Source: Herbaspirillum sp. Sphag64
GTDB taxonomy: Bacteria > Pseudomonadota > Gammaproteobacteria > Burkholderiales > Burkholderiaceae_D
DNA: 64,000 nucleotides
NCBI RefSeq assembly: GCF_014192645.1
Contig: NZ_JACHYE010000005.1
Span: forward strand, 62,001-126,000
Direction of reading: 5' to 3'
The notes under the pieces were generated by a model. The model saw only the letters and a program-made list of their open reading frames with translations, was not told the DNA's origin and ran no database searches. Shown here piece by piece: positions 1-9,209 of this stretch (position 1 is its first letter; each line of letters opens with the position of its first letter). A program made the translations under genes and the position numbers.

Positions 1-1088
1 ATGGCTTCAATGCCTTCCGCCACGGTCACCAGCTCCAGGCGTTTGGCCATGTCCAGTGCAGATTGCAGGATCACCCGCAAATGCGGACGCATGTGGGCAC
101 CATGGACAAACGTCCTATCTACCTTGAGCTCGGTAAACGGAATCCGTGCCAGCTGTTGCATGGAAGAAAAGCCCGTACCGTAATCGTCAATCGACAAGCC
201 AAAACCCTTGAGCCGGAAACGCGCCAGTGTTCCCAGTGAGTTACCAAGGTTCGAAGAAACCGAACTTTCGGTGATTTCCAGCACGATCTGCTCCGCCGGC
301 AACGCATGCTGAGCCAATAAATCAGCCACTTTCTGACCGAAACTTGGCACGTCCAGCGATAGTGTCGACAGATTGACTGCGACCTTCAGTGCAAATCCAC
401 GACTATTCCAGAGTACCGCCTGCCGCATGGATTGCTCCAGCATGGAAAAGGTAAGCTCATGGATCAAGCCACTCTGCTCTGCCAGGCCGATGAAGTGCAC
501 CGGCGCAATCATCCCTTTTTCAGGATGCTGCCACCGCGCCAGTGCTTCCACGCCCTTGAGCATCCCGCTGCGGATATCAACCTTGGGTTGGTAATAGGGG
601 ATGATCTGCTGCGCAGTGATGGCGGCAGCCAATTCCTCTTCGGAGACAGACGGCACATCTTCATTTTTTCTTGGTGGCAACAACGGATCCCCGGCAGCCG
701 TCAATACCCCAACAATTTTTTCCTCCGTGAGCGGCTTCTGCAAGGCGCCCAATACATGCAGACCCAAGGCACCCGTCATGGTCTCGACTGATGTCAGCAA
801 GGCGTTTTCACGACTTGATGCAACGATCAGCGGAATGTTGATATCCCTGACCTGTAATTGCTGGATGAACTCCACGCCATCCATGCCGGGCATCTCCAGA
901 TCAACAATAAGTAGGCTGGGAGGCAACTTGAGCAGGGACAGCAATTCCAGCGCTTCATGCCCATTGCCAGCCTCATAGATCATTTCTACCCCGAGATCGC
1001 GCATGAGTCCAACGGTATGCAGCCGCTGCAAGGCGCTGTCATCAACGACCAGCAGCGTTTCCAGTGGGAATGATGTTTTAATTCGCAT
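1..1088 (-). CDS. Response regulator with EAL c-di-GMP phosphodiesterase domain (partial)
   Basis: This gene encodes a two-domain output protein. The N-terminal receiver domain (about residues 10-125) has the acidic pair D16/D17, the phospho-acceptor D63 in VDLEMPG and K118 in LQKP. From about residue 155 an EAL domain follows, with YYQPKVD, the EAL signature at 181-183, VNLS, EITES, DDYGTGFSS, LKVD and VAEGIEA, so the catalytic residues that lie inside the window are intact and c-di-GMP hydrolysis is expected. The protein runs off the window start and its C-terminus is not seen. The ATG lies inside the end of cheB (11-base overlap), so it is translationally linked to the chemosensory operon. 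Inference: CheA phosphorylates the receiver and thereby controls local c-di-GMP. The layout resembles RocR-type REC-EAL proteins. Confidence 0.9.
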   Translation of the reverse strand, partial: MRIKTSFPLETLLVVDDSALQRLHTVGLMRDLGVEMIYEAGNGHEALELLSLLKLPPSLLIVDLEMPGMDGVEFIQQLQVRDINIPLIVASSRENALLTSVETMTGALGLHVLGALQKPLTEEKIVGVLTAAGDPLLPPRKNEDVPSVSEEELAAAITAQQIIPYYQPKVDIRSGMLKGVEALARWQHPEKGMIAPVHFIGLAEQSGLIHELTFSMLEQSMRQAVLWNSRGFALKVAVNLSTLSLDVPSFGQKVADLLAQHALPAEQIVLEITESSVSSNLGNSLGTLARFRLKGFGLSIDDYGTGFSSMQQLARIPFTELKVDRTFVHGAHMRPHLRVILQSALDMAKRLELVTVAEGIEA

Positions 1089-2265
1089 ATCGGTCAATCA
1101 AGGAAGGAATTCTCTCAAGAGTCACCATGGCACTCACGCCGCCAGACAACACCGCTTCTTTAGGCATGCCATAGACCATGCAACTATCCTGATCCTGTGC
1201 ATAGGTTGCAGCACCGCAATCACGCAGTTCACGCATGCCAACTGCGCCGTCATCCCCCATGCCAGTCATGATAATACCAACCGCATTGGGTCCGGCAGCC
1301 TTGGCAACAGAACGAAATAAGACATCTACCGATGGCTTATGGCGACTGACCAACGGTCCGTCCACCACTTCGACATAATATTGCCCTCCGTCACGCTTGA
1401 CCAGCAAATGCGACCCGCCACGGGCTACCAATGCCCGTCCCGGCAACACCAGGTCAAAATGTGCAGCCTCTTTGACGTCAATTGTAGACAGGGCATGTAG
1501 CCGACTGGCGAAACTGGCCGTAAATTTCTCTGGCATGTGCTGCACAATGACGATCCCGGGACAACCTGGCGCGAGCTTGCCAAGCACTTGTTCGAGTGCT
1601 TGCGGGCCACCGGTGGAAGCACCGATAGCGATAATTTTCAATGTGAGAGGAACATAGACATCGCGAAAATCAGGCGGGTCGAGGATCACATCCGCGCTCA
1701 GTCTCACTCCAGACAAACCGGAAGCAGTATCGGTGACAAAATTCATGGCAGTGTTAGTGACCGTCTCCGTCCGCGTAATGGTTTTTCTGTCTGAAAGAAT
1801 ATCGGCAACAGCGAGGTCACTAAAGGTCGCGGCAGCAGGATTCGGATGGTGAGCAGTACCGGCGGGATTGCTCTCAGCCGCCGCACGAATGGCAGCGATC
1901 AGCGCCACCGAACTGTCATGCAAGAAATCACGAATACCCACCGCTGGCTTGCGAATAATATCCACTGCACCGGCTGCAAGTGCATCCATTGTGGTGCCGG
2001 AGTCAGGATCCGCGTGCGATGAACAGATCACCACAGGCGTGGGCCTGATAGTCATGATCTGGCGCAAAAAACTAATGCCATTCATGCGCGGCATTTCAAT
2101 ATCCAGCACAATCACATCCGGCCAGTTGCTGCGCATCTTGCCCATGGCAAAAATCGGATCAGCCGCAGTTGCAATCAGATCGATATCACGACAGGGCGCC
2201 AACAGATCCGTAATGACCTGGCGCACAACAGAGGAATCGTCGATTACCATAACCTTGATCGTCAT
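1078..2265 (-). CDS. cheB: Chemotaxis response regulator / protein-glutamate methylesterase CheB
   Basis: CheB removes methyl groups from (and deamidates) chemoreceptor glutamates when its receiver domain is phosphorylated by CheA, giving adaptation feedback. The receiver domain (1-120) shows D9/D10, phospho-site D55 and K106. The methylesterase domain (about 207-390) has the catalytic serine in GASTGG (S217), the histidine in VQHMP (H243) and the aspartate in the GMGDDG loop (338/339). The protein is 395 residues, longer than the 349 of E. coli CheB, because the linker between the domains (about 121-205) is long and rich in Ala and Thr. Its ATG overlaps the cheD stop as ATGA, indicating translational coupling. 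Confidence 0.96.
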   Translation of the reverse strand: MTIKVMVIDDSSVVRQVITDLLAPCRDIDLIATAADPIFAMGKMRSNWPDVIVLDIEMPRMNGISFLRQIMTIRPTPVVICSSHADPDSGTTMDALAAGAVDIIRKPAVGIRDFLHDSSVALIAAIRAAAESNPAGTAHHPNPAAATFSDLAVADILSDRKTITRTETVTNTAMNFVTDTASGLSGVRLSADVILDPPDFRDVYVPLTLKIIAIGASTGGPQALEQVLGKLAPGCPGIVIVQHMPEKFTASFASRLHALSTIDVKEAAHFDLVLPGRALVARGGSHLLVKRDGGQYYVEVVDGPLVSRHKPSVDVLFRSVAKAAGPNAVGIIMTGMGDDGAVGMRELRDCGAATYAQDQDSCMVYGMPKEAVLSGGVSAMVTLERIPSLIDRYAN

Positions 2266-2774
2266 CCGAGCGCTCCCTTGACCTTGGTAAATTCCTGAGC
2301 AAGAGATTGCCCGTGACGTAACCAGATTTCGCCGGTGCGCAAGTCAAAACGGACATAACGATAGCCTTCACCGGCGAGATCTTGTGCATCAACCCGAATC
2401 TTCCAACGCTGCAAAATGGCCAATACGAACTCGGCATTGGCGGGCCCGATACGGCGCTCGGTAGCGGATAGCCCCAAGACGTTAGCGCCGCCAAAAACCT
2501 TGACAGTATATTCATCGATTGCGCTGTGATGCAGACGTACCTGCTCGAGCAAGATCATCAAAGCCTCTTCGCCGTACCGTCCGTCGAGTGACTGACCGTC
2601 GGCTGGACGTGGGCGTTTGGGCAACACAAAATGGCACATGCCACCCAGTCGTCGTAGCGGATGCCATAAAACAATAGCCACGCAAGAACCAAGCAGAGTC
2701 TCAACCTGCATCTCTCCCTCACCGAAATAAGTGTCGCCCAGATTGAGGAAAACAGGCTGGACAAGTTCGCTCAT
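2262..2774 (-). CDS. cheD: Chemoreceptor glutamine deamidase CheD
   Basis: CheD deamidates receptor glutamines and in some species interacts with a CheC phosphatase; no CheC is present here. The 170-residue product has the family's catalytic cysteine in LLGSCV and the histidine in MCHFVLP, followed by the conserved KVFGGANV and IGPANAEF blocks. I chose the ATG at 2774 because it overlaps the cheR stop codon as ATGA. A GTG two codons upstream is also open but lies inside cheR. It sits in the usual R-D-B order between cheR and cheB. Confidence 0.95.
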   Translation of the reverse strand: MSELVQPVFLNLGDTYFGEGEMQVETLLGSCVAIVLWHPLRRLGGMCHFVLPKRPRPADGQSLDGRYGEEALMILLEQVRLHHSAIDEYTVKVFGGANVLGLSATERRIGPANAEFVLAILQRWKIRVDAQDLAGEGYRYVRFDLRTGEIWLRHGQSLAQEFTKVKGALG

Positions 2775-3601
2775 ACACACCGCCGGTAGATCGAAGGGGC
2801 GACCATCTCCAGATCAAGTGACATGCCATGTAAGGATTCTGAGTGGCCGACCAGCAGCCAGCCGCCCGGCTTGACGCGCTGGACTACCTGTTGCAATACC
2901 TGGAGCTTGGTCGGGAAATCAAAATAAATAATCACATTACGCAGAAAAACCACATCAAAACGTGTCTGCACCTTGGCAGGTAAATTCACCAGATTGCAAT
3001 GTTCGAAGCTGACGCGCTGGCGCAGACTCTGATCGATCAGAAAATGTCCTTCATAGTCGCCTGTTCCACATAAGCAGTAACGTGCAAGATAATCATCCGG
3101 TATCCGCTCCCCCCGCGCCATGGGATACAGTGAACGACGTGCAAACGACAAGACCCGCTGACTAATGTCGGTTGCCAGGATGCTCCAAGGCTGCTGCACA
3201 CCAACATCATCAAGCACCATGGCAATCGAGTATGCCTCTTCTCCGGTTGCACTGGCGGCACTCCAGATCCGCAACTTGTCGACCTGGCCTAGTACCGGCA
3301 ATATCTGATCACGTAAAAAATCGAAATGCTTGGACTCGCGAAAGAAATAAGTTTCATTGGTGGTAATGAGATCAATCGCACGCTGCCTTTCTGCCTGCTG
3401 CGCTGGTAGACAGATGAACGCATAATATGCTTCAAGATTGCCCATTCCGAGTTCATTCACATGCGAAGATAATCGGCTGCACAACAAGGCCTTCTTCGAC
3501 AGAGGCAAATGCAATCCCGTCTGTTCTCTGAAGAAACGCTGGAACAACAACATTTGCTGATCGCTGATATCCATTGCAACGGATTCGATACTCAAACTCA
3601 T
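2771..3601 (-). CDS. cheR: Chemotaxis protein methyltransferase CheR
   Basis: CheR transfers methyl groups from S-adenosylmethionine to receptor glutamates. The 276-residue protein has the N-terminal helical domain (about 10-75), the conserved TNETYFFRE block (81-89), the SAM-binding loop SAASATGEEAYS (114-125), TDIS and the RNVIIYFD motif. The first loop position, usually Cys in this family, is Ala here, a mild variation. The ATG at 3601 is preceded by GGAG at suitable spacing; an ATG four bases upstream is in another frame. The gene follows cheW after 100 bases and overlaps cheD by four. Confidence 0.95.
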   Translation of the reverse strand: MSLSIESVAMDISDQQMLLFQRFFREQTGLHLPLSKKALLCSRLSSHVNELGMGNLEAYYAFICLPAQQAERQRAIDLITTNETYFFRESKHFDFLRDQILPVLGQVDKLRIWSAASATGEEAYSIAMVLDDVGVQQPWSILATDISQRVLSFARRSLYPMARGERIPDDYLARYCLCGTGDYEGHFLIDQSLRQRVSFEHCNLVNLPAKVQTRFDVVFLRNVIIYFDFPTKLQVLQQVVQRVKPGGWLLVGHSESLHGMSLDLEMVAPSIYRRCV

Positions 3602-3701
3602 TCATGCTCCCGTGAATGTGCTTATGTCGATAGTGCCGGTAACGCAGCAACACCAAGCCTTAGATTACTCCGCCCAGGCCTATCCTGCATGTCCTCAGAT
3701 G

Positions 3702-4253
3702 CTAATTCTGCCTGCGAGCAACCTCCTGCTCTGCCAGGCCGATCAGCGAAGACAGCTCCTCCACCGAAAACACGGCGCCAACATCGAGCGAGACCACAAA
3801 GCGATCATTGATATTGATCATGCCATCAATGAAATCGGTACGTATATGTGCACCAAATTGCAATGCCGGTTCGATCTTGTCCAGCTCCACCGTCAATACC
3901 GCACGTACTGCATCGACCATCACACCAAGCAATAGATTTTGTTGCTGTTGCGGCAACTCCAGAATGACGATGCAGGTCCGTCTGGAAACTGTTGTCGCCG
4001 GGCGACCAAGACGCACAGACAGGTCAATCACCGGCACCACCGCACCACGCAGATTGATGACCCCACGCAGAAAGCTGGGCATCAGCGGGACTTCCGTCAG
4101 CGGCGCGTATTCGATGATTTCCCGAATATCGTCAATTGCCATAGCGAACAATTCCTCGCCCAGCATAAAGCTGAGAAATTGCCTGGTTTGCACCATTTCC
4201 TGCTGACGCAGATCAAGCAGGGATGCTTCACCGCTAAGCGATAGACTAGGCAT
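3702..4253 (-). CDS. cheW: Chemotaxis adaptor protein CheW
   Basis: CheW links the receptor tips to the kinase CheA. The protein (183 residues) is a single CheW/SH3-like domain, with FLSFMLGEELFA near the start, then IREIIEY, the PLMPSFLRGVINLRGAVVPVIDL core and the terminal MVDAVRAVL and DFIDGMININ segments. A strong ribosome site, GGAGGA, lies 8-9 bases before the ATG. It is located between the receptor gene and cheR. Confidence 0.96.
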   Translation of the reverse strand: MPSLSLSGEASLLDLRQQEMVQTRQFLSFMLGEELFAMAIDDIREIIEYAPLTEVPLMPSFLRGVINLRGAVVPVIDLSVRLGRPATTVSRRTCIVILELPQQQQNLLLGVMVDAVRAVLTVELDKIEPALQFGAHIRTDFIDGMININDRFVVSLDVGAVFSVEELSSLIGLAEQEVARRQN

Positions 4254-4334
4254 ACTTATTCCTCCTCCGGCACTTGGCGCAATACATCATTACAACCGGG
4301 TAGTTCTCGACATGAAATCGATACAACATAAGGT

Positions 4335-6131
4335 TTAAAAGTGTTTGAAAGATGATTCATCAACCGGATCTTCTCCGGCATCGAGCATGGAAACACGCCT
4401 GCTCTTGACGAGTCGGGCACTCACCAGTGCTGGCTCGGTAGAACCTTTCTTTTCTTTTGCCGGCTTTTTGGGCTCACTGACCTTTTCGGCACCAACCTGG
4501 AAGAACATGATCAACTCCTGCAATTGCATTGCCTGCGAACTCATTTGCTCTGAAGTTGACGACAGCTCCTCCGACGCAGATGCTGTCAATTGCGTCGTCT
4601 GCGCCATCTGATGCACTGCGGTGTTGATCTGCTCGAGCCCAGCGGACTGTTCGCGCGAGGCTGCAGAAATTTCCTGTACCAGGTCTGCCGTCTTCAAGAT
4701 AGAAGGCACCATCTGATCAAGCAAGACGCCAGCACGTTCGGCCAGACTCACGCTATTTTCTGCAACAGCAATAATTTCCTGCGCAGCGGTTTGCGAACGT
4801 TCGGCCAGCTTACGCACCTCCGCTGCTACCACCGCGAAACCCTTACCATGCTCGCCGGCACGCGCAGCCTCAATCGCCGCATTCAATGCCAGCAGATTGG
4901 TCTGGTAAGCGATATCGTCAATGATGCCGATCTTGCCAGCGATCTGTTTCATCGCATGCACGGTCTCGCGTACCACCTGGCCGCCCTCGGCAGCTGAACC
5001 AGCAGACTTGCTGGCAATATTGTCAGTCACCCGGGCGTTCTCGGCATTCTGTGCAATGGTGGCTGTGATTTCCTCAACTGAGGAACTGGTTGCTTCAACA
5101 TTGGCAGCTTGTTGTGAAGCATTTCTGCTCAGCGACTGCGAGGATGCCGAAATTTCTTCTGAGGCTGACGCCAGCGAATTGGCCGTATCGTTGACATCGC
5201 TGATGACCGAGGTCCATTTGGAGATCATCTGTTGCGCACTGTGCAGCACACTGCCGGTATCTTTGTGCCAGAGCGGGACTTTCACCGTCAAGTCGCCCTC
5301 GGCCAGTTTACGCAAAACCATCATGGCATCCCGCGGCTCGCCGCCGAGCTGTAAACGAATCAGCCGGTAAGAGAAGAACAGGCACACCAGCAACAGCAGC
5401 ATCGATGCCCCTAACAAAGAGAAAATCACGATTTCAAGCTTGGAATAGCGGACTTGCGCCACATTCACCCGCGCTTGTGTACGTTCATCCACCATTCGCA
5501 GAAAATCATTAATCGGCACCATGACACGACCGACCATCGCACGATAGTTCTGATCAAACATCAGCTCCTGGGCCATGGCCTGATTGGGGGCACCAATGAC
5601 ACTGAAATGACCACTTCCATCATCGAACTGACCTTTGATGGCGTTGAAGGCGGTGATTTCAATCTTGGTCAGCGCATCGCTGTTGGCTTTTGCTTCCTGC
5701 ATCTTGCCCAGCTCGGCGGGCGTAAAGCCGGCCTGCTTCATCAACTCAATCAATGGCACCGCCTGATCGGCTGAGGTGGAGGCTAACTGCTTGGTATTGA
5801 CCAGATCCCAGTTAAAACGCTCGTAGTGCAAGGGACGCGGTCTCTTGCCGTTGAAGATATCAAGTACAAAATAGTAGCGCTCTTCATCATTGGGATCGCC
5901 CGTGGTGACATAGGCCCGTCCAAATTTGGTCAGATCTTCGGACGTACGTCGCATTTCATTGGCAAGAAGAAAAGAGTAATAACGCGACTCGTGCGCCCGA
6001 TCCAGATTCAGATTGGCATTCTTTAGCTCGCGCGTGACGACAACCATCATACTCATCAGCACTGCCAGCAAAATGACCAGCCAGGTGAACAACTGTCTGA
6101 TCGTTATCTTCTGGGTCCATTTAGTTTGCAT
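4335..6131 (-). CDS. Methyl-accepting chemotaxis protein
   Basis: This is the transmembrane receptor of the operon. From the ATG at 6131 it has 598 residues: TM1 (about 13-32), a periplasmic sensor region of about 200 residues that I do not recognise, TM2 (about 233-257), HAMP (about 258-310) and the methyl-accepting coiled coil with the conserved hairpin tip (about 402-445, containing [15 protein letters not shown] and [16 protein letters not shown]). A charged flexible tail ends in SFKHF, which fits the x-aromatic-x-x-aromatic consensus of CheR/CheB-tethering pentapeptides. I preferred the ATG at 6131 because AAGGGA precedes it; an in-frame GTG at 6155 would add eight residues. The ligand cannot be told from the sequence. 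Confidence 0.94.
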   Translation of the reverse strand: MQTKWTQKITIRQLFTWLVILLAVLMSMMVVVTRELKNANLNLDRAHESRYYSFLLANEMRRTSEDLTKFGRAYVTTGDPNDEERYYFVLDIFNGKRPRPLHYERFNWDLVNTKQLASTSADQAVPLIELMKQAGFTPAELGKMQEAKANSDALTKIEITAFNAIKGQFDDGSGHFSVIGAPNQAMAQELMFDQNYRAMVGRVMVPINDFLRMVDERTQARVNVAQVRYSKLEIVIFSLLGASMLLLLVCLFFSYRLIRLQLGGEPRDAMMVLRKLAEGDLTVKVPLWHKDTGSVLHSAQQMISKWTSVISDVNDTANSLASASEEISASSQSLSRNASQQAANVEATSSSVEEITATIAQNAENARVTDNIASKSAGSAAEGGQVVRETVHAMKQIAGKIGIIDDIAYQTNLLALNAAIEAARAGEHGKGFAVVAAEVRKLAERSQTAAQEIIAVAENSVSLAERAGVLLDQMVPSILKTADLVQEISAASREQSAGLEQINTAVHQMAQTTQLTASASEELSSTSEQMSSQAMQLQELIMFFQVGAEKVSEPKKPAKEKKGSTEPALVSARLVKSRRVSMLDAGEDPVDESSFKHF

Positions 6132-6207
6132 GACAAATCCCTTGCTTCTTTTCACTACGATATCGGTTGGGCTTCACGTACCCTGCCGTTCAGGCCTAAC
6201 GAGAAGG

Positions 6208-8451
6208 TTATCCGGCCTGGTCTCCAGAAATCACGCCAAGTTCGGACCGTGTGCCCGATTCCCTCGCCTGGCTCTGCTCGATTTTTCCTGTCTGTGCAAT
6301 CAGGTGCGGAACATCAAGAATCAATGCCACCCGGCCATCGCCCAGAATCGTCGAACCACTCAAGCCTTTTACTTTGCTGAATAGTTTTCCCAGTGGCTTG
6401 ATCACTGCCTGACACTCTCCCAGCAGATTATCAACCAGCAAACCGGCACGCATTGCCCCGTACTGGACCACCACCAGACTCTTGCGCACAGTCTCCCGGT
6501 GCGGCAGGTCAAATAGCTCACGCAAGCGAATGAACGGCAATGGTTCGCCGCGCAAGGTCACTACATTGCGCTGTACCGGATAGGCAGACAAATTGATACA
6601 TTCGACGACCAGATCAAGCGGAATGACAAACACCGCGCCACCAACGACCACCTGAAAACCAGCGATGATGGCTAGAGTCAGCGGCAGGCGAATACGCACC
6701 AGCGTTCCTTGACCTCGATTACTGAAGATCTCGACCTCGCCCTGCAGTGACTCAATATTGCGCTTGACGACGTCCATACCAACGCCGCGGCCCGACAAGG
6801 CTGTGACTTTCTCGGCGGTAGAAAAGCCTGGCTCAAAAATACAGCGGAATATTTCACTATCAGATGGTGTTTGCTCCGGGGAAATCAGACCCTGCTCAAT
6901 CGCCTTGGCAAGGATTTTTTGCTTGTCCAGACCACGTCCATCATCGAACACTTCAATCACGACCGTTCCGGATTCATGCGTTGCATTGAGCCGCAGCACG
7001 CCTGTCTCAGGCTTGCCAGCGACCTTGCGCTCGGCGGCCGATTCAATCCCGTGATCGAGTGCGTTGCGCACAACGTGCACCAGCGGATCGGAAATTTTTT
7101 CGACCATGGACTTGTCCAGCTCTGTCTCGGCGCCAGTGACAATGAGCTCGATGTTCTTGCCAAGCTCACGCGCAATATCCCTTACCACCCTTGGAAAACG
7201 TTGAAACACTTCGTTGATTTGCACCATCCGCAAAGTCAGCGCCGCATCACGAATCTGCTCGACCAGATCTGAGATCGTTTGCGTTGCTTCATCAAAGCGC
7301 TGATCTTTCTTTTGCTTGGCGACCAGACTGGCACCGGCACCGGCGATCACCAATTCTCCGACCAGATCAATGAGCTGATCGAGTTTGGACACCTCGATCT
7401 TGATGAATTTCTGTTCCGGTGATTTTTTCTCGTCGCCCGCTCTGGCCCGCACAGCGGTCGTCGGGACGAGTGGTGAAATGTTGGCCCTAAGCTGCTGCGA
7501 TGCTATGGCGGCAGTCGGGATGCTCTTCAGATTGACATCTCCGAGTGTCAATAACTGCCACTCCACATCCGTGAGCGCCTGGTGCTGACGCAGCAGCAAG
7601 CCGATGCTGTCGCGATCTGGCAGGCGGGCGAGCCAGCGACGATAGTCTCCCAGGGCCGCATGCGGCGGTAACAGCAGGATTTGACTATCCTCTTTTACAA
7701 ATTCGAAGACGTTTTCAATGCTCGCCTGATCCGCTACGCTGTCAAAGCCCAGCTCAAAACCGAGATAACAGAGCTCGGGATCCATTTCCAAAGCCGCAGG
7801 CATTCCATCCTCGACTACATGAAGATAAGCCACGGTCCCCATCGTCAGCAAGTAACGCAGGAAGGAAAGCGGATCAAGGCCGTCTCGCAACATGCCGGGG
7901 CTGAAGCGTAGCGAAATGTGCCACAGTGGATTGGCAACATTGATGTCGGCGATCAGTTCGTGCTCTGCATCGGCACCAAGAGACTGCAATGACTGTGCCA
8001 CCGAGGTCATCAGAGAAGGCGACGTTGGTGCAGTAACAGGAATTGATCCCCCCGTCAGCGCACGCTCCAGATAAGCATTAAGTGCAGCCTCCAGTTCGCT
8101 ACGCAATCCTGGATCGGGATCCTGATCCTCGTTGCCCTCGGCAATCGCATCCACCAGCGCATCCATGTAGTCACCGCAATTGAGCAGCAATGACATCATG
8201 TTGTCATCCAGCGCAAGGATGTCGTTACGTACCTTATCGAGCAGGTTTTCCAGCAGATGCGTAAAGCTGACAATGCTGTCAAAGGCGAACAGCCCGGCGG
8301 AGCCTTTAATGGTATGGGCCGCGCGAAAGATGGCATTGATGGCATCGATACTGCGACCTTCGCTTTCGATCTGCAGCAAGGCCGCTTCCATCGCGACAAT
8401 CAATTCTCTCGCCTCTTGCACCAGCGCGTCACGGGCAGCGTCTTTTTTCAT
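6208..8451 (-). CDS. cheA: Chemotaxis histidine kinase CheA
   Basis: CheA autophosphorylates and passes phosphate to the receiver domains of CheY, CheB and probably the REC-EAL protein. The 747-residue protein carries an HPt domain with the phospho-histidine in AAHTIKGSAG (H46). A 200-residue middle region, presumably for regulator binding, follows, then the P3 dimerisation helices, the ATPase domain (N box VRNALDHGIES, G1 FDDGRGLD, G2 GRGVGMDVV) and a C-terminal CheW-like domain. The start lies one base after the stop of the upstream STAS gene, so the two are tightly coupled. Confidence 0.96.
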   Translation of the reverse strand: MKKDAARDALVQEARELIVAMEAALLQIESEGRSIDAINAIFRAAHTIKGSAGLFAFDSIVSFTHLLENLLDKVRNDILALDDNMMSLLLNCGDYMDALVDAIAEGNEDQDPDPGLRSELEAALNAYLERALTGGSIPVTAPTSPSLMTSVAQSLQSLGADAEHELIADINVANPLWHISLRFSPGMLRDGLDPLSFLRYLLTMGTVAYLHVVEDGMPAALEMDPELCYLGFELGFDSVADQASIENVFEFVKEDSQILLLPPHAALGDYRRWLARLPDRDSIGLLLRQHQALTDVEWQLLTLGDVNLKSIPTAAIASQQLRANISPLVPTTAVRARAGDEKKSPEQKFIKIEVSKLDQLIDLVGELVIAGAGASLVAKQKKDQRFDEATQTISDLVEQIRDAALTLRMVQINEVFQRFPRVVRDIARELGKNIELIVTGAETELDKSMVEKISDPLVHVVRNALDHGIESAAERKVAGKPETGVLRLNATHESGTVVIEVFDDGRGLDKQKILAKAIEQGLISPEQTPSDSEIFRCIFEPGFSTAEKVTALSGRGVGMDVVKRNIESLQGEVEIFSNRGQGTLVRIRLPLTLAIIAGFQVVVGGAVFVIPLDLVVECINLSAYPVQRNVVTLRGEPLPFIRLRELFDLPHRETVRKSLVVVQYGAMRAGLLVDNLLGECQAVIKPLGKLFSKVKGLSGSTILGDGRVALILDVPHLIAQTGKIEQSQARESGTRSELGVISGDQAG

Positions 8452-8452
8452 T

Positions 8453-8773
8453 TCAGCTCCGCCCCGGTAGCGGTGCTATCGGGAAGATGTGCTGTAGCTG
8501 CAGCATCTCGATCATGTTTTCGATCGCCGGGCTGAAACTCTTGTATTGCATGCGTTTGTGCAGCGCGCCGGCCTCTCGACGCAACAGCAACAACAATTGC
8601 AGCCCGGCGGTATCGATTTCCTCGACGGCACTCAAGTCCAGCTCCAGCAAATCACCCGGAAGTGCCAACTGCTGCAATAGTTGATCCTTGTATTGACGCG
8701 CCTGAAAAATGGTGAAGCTGCCACTGATCTGCAGTAGCAGATGCCCTTCTTGGGTACTTTGTGTCAATGGCAT
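8453..8773 (-). CDS. STAS-domain protein (anti-sigma-factor-antagonist-like)
   Basis: This 106-residue protein is a single STAS domain. It shows the ISGSFTIFQARQYKDQL strand-helix, the ELDLSAVEEIDTAGLQLLL core and a terminal FSPAIENMIEMLQL helix. In anti-anti-sigma factors a Ser or Thr just after the core Asp is phosphorylated; here that residue is Thr in IDTAGLQ, so a switch is possible but not shown. It lies between cheY and cheA with gaps of 9 bases and 1 base, so it is part of the chemosensory operon. Its partner is unknown, and no RsbW-type kinase is visible nearby. Confidence 0.88.
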   Translation of the reverse strand: MPLTQSTQEGHLLLQISGSFTIFQARQYKDQLLQQLALPGDLLELDLSAVEEIDTAGLQLLLLLRREAGALHKRMQYKSFSPAIENMIEMLQLQHIFPIAPLPGRS

Positions 8774-8782
8774 GGGATCCTC

Positions 8783-9154
8783 CTATGGCAATATCAGCTT
8801 GGCTACCGCATCCAACAATACCGGGGGTAAAAAAGGCTTGTGTACCCAGGCACGCACACCGATCAAACGCCCCTCCTGCTTGCGGGCATCGGTGCTTTCC
8901 GTGGTCAACATGATCACCGGCGTGAATTTGTAATCCGGCAGCAGTTTCAGCGCACGCACGAAACTGAGACCGTCCATATTGGGCATATTGACGTCCGAGA
9001 TGACCAAGTTGTATTTCCGTCCATCCAGTTTATTGAGCGCATCCTGCCCATCCATTGCTTCAACGACTTCATAACCTGCAATCTTGAGTGCCAGGCTAAT
9101 GGTCTGACGCAAACTGAACGAATCATCAACGATAAGAATGGTCTTGGCACTCAT
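8783..9154 (-). CDS. cheY: Single-domain response regulator CheY
   Basis: CheY is the diffusible output regulator. The 123-residue receiver has D10/D11, the phospho-acceptor D54 in ISDVNMPNMDG, T84 in MLTTES and K106 in VHKPF; the aromatic switch position is Trp (W103) where E. coli CheY has Tyr. The ATG at 9154 follows GGAG at good spacing; a GTG five codons upstream is less likely. It lies between the STAS gene and the membrane protein with a CheZ-like motif. Confidence 0.95.
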   Translation of the reverse strand: MSAKTILIVDDSFSLRQTISLALKIAGYEVVEAMDGQDALNKLDGRKYNLVISDVNMPNMDGLSFVRALKLLPDYKFTPVIMLTTESTDARKQEGRLIGVRAWVHKPFLPPVLLDAVAKLILP

Positions 9155-9209
9155 GTGTTGATGCTCCACGGGCCCTGGTTATCAATCGGTTTCGTCATGA
9201 CATGTCACA

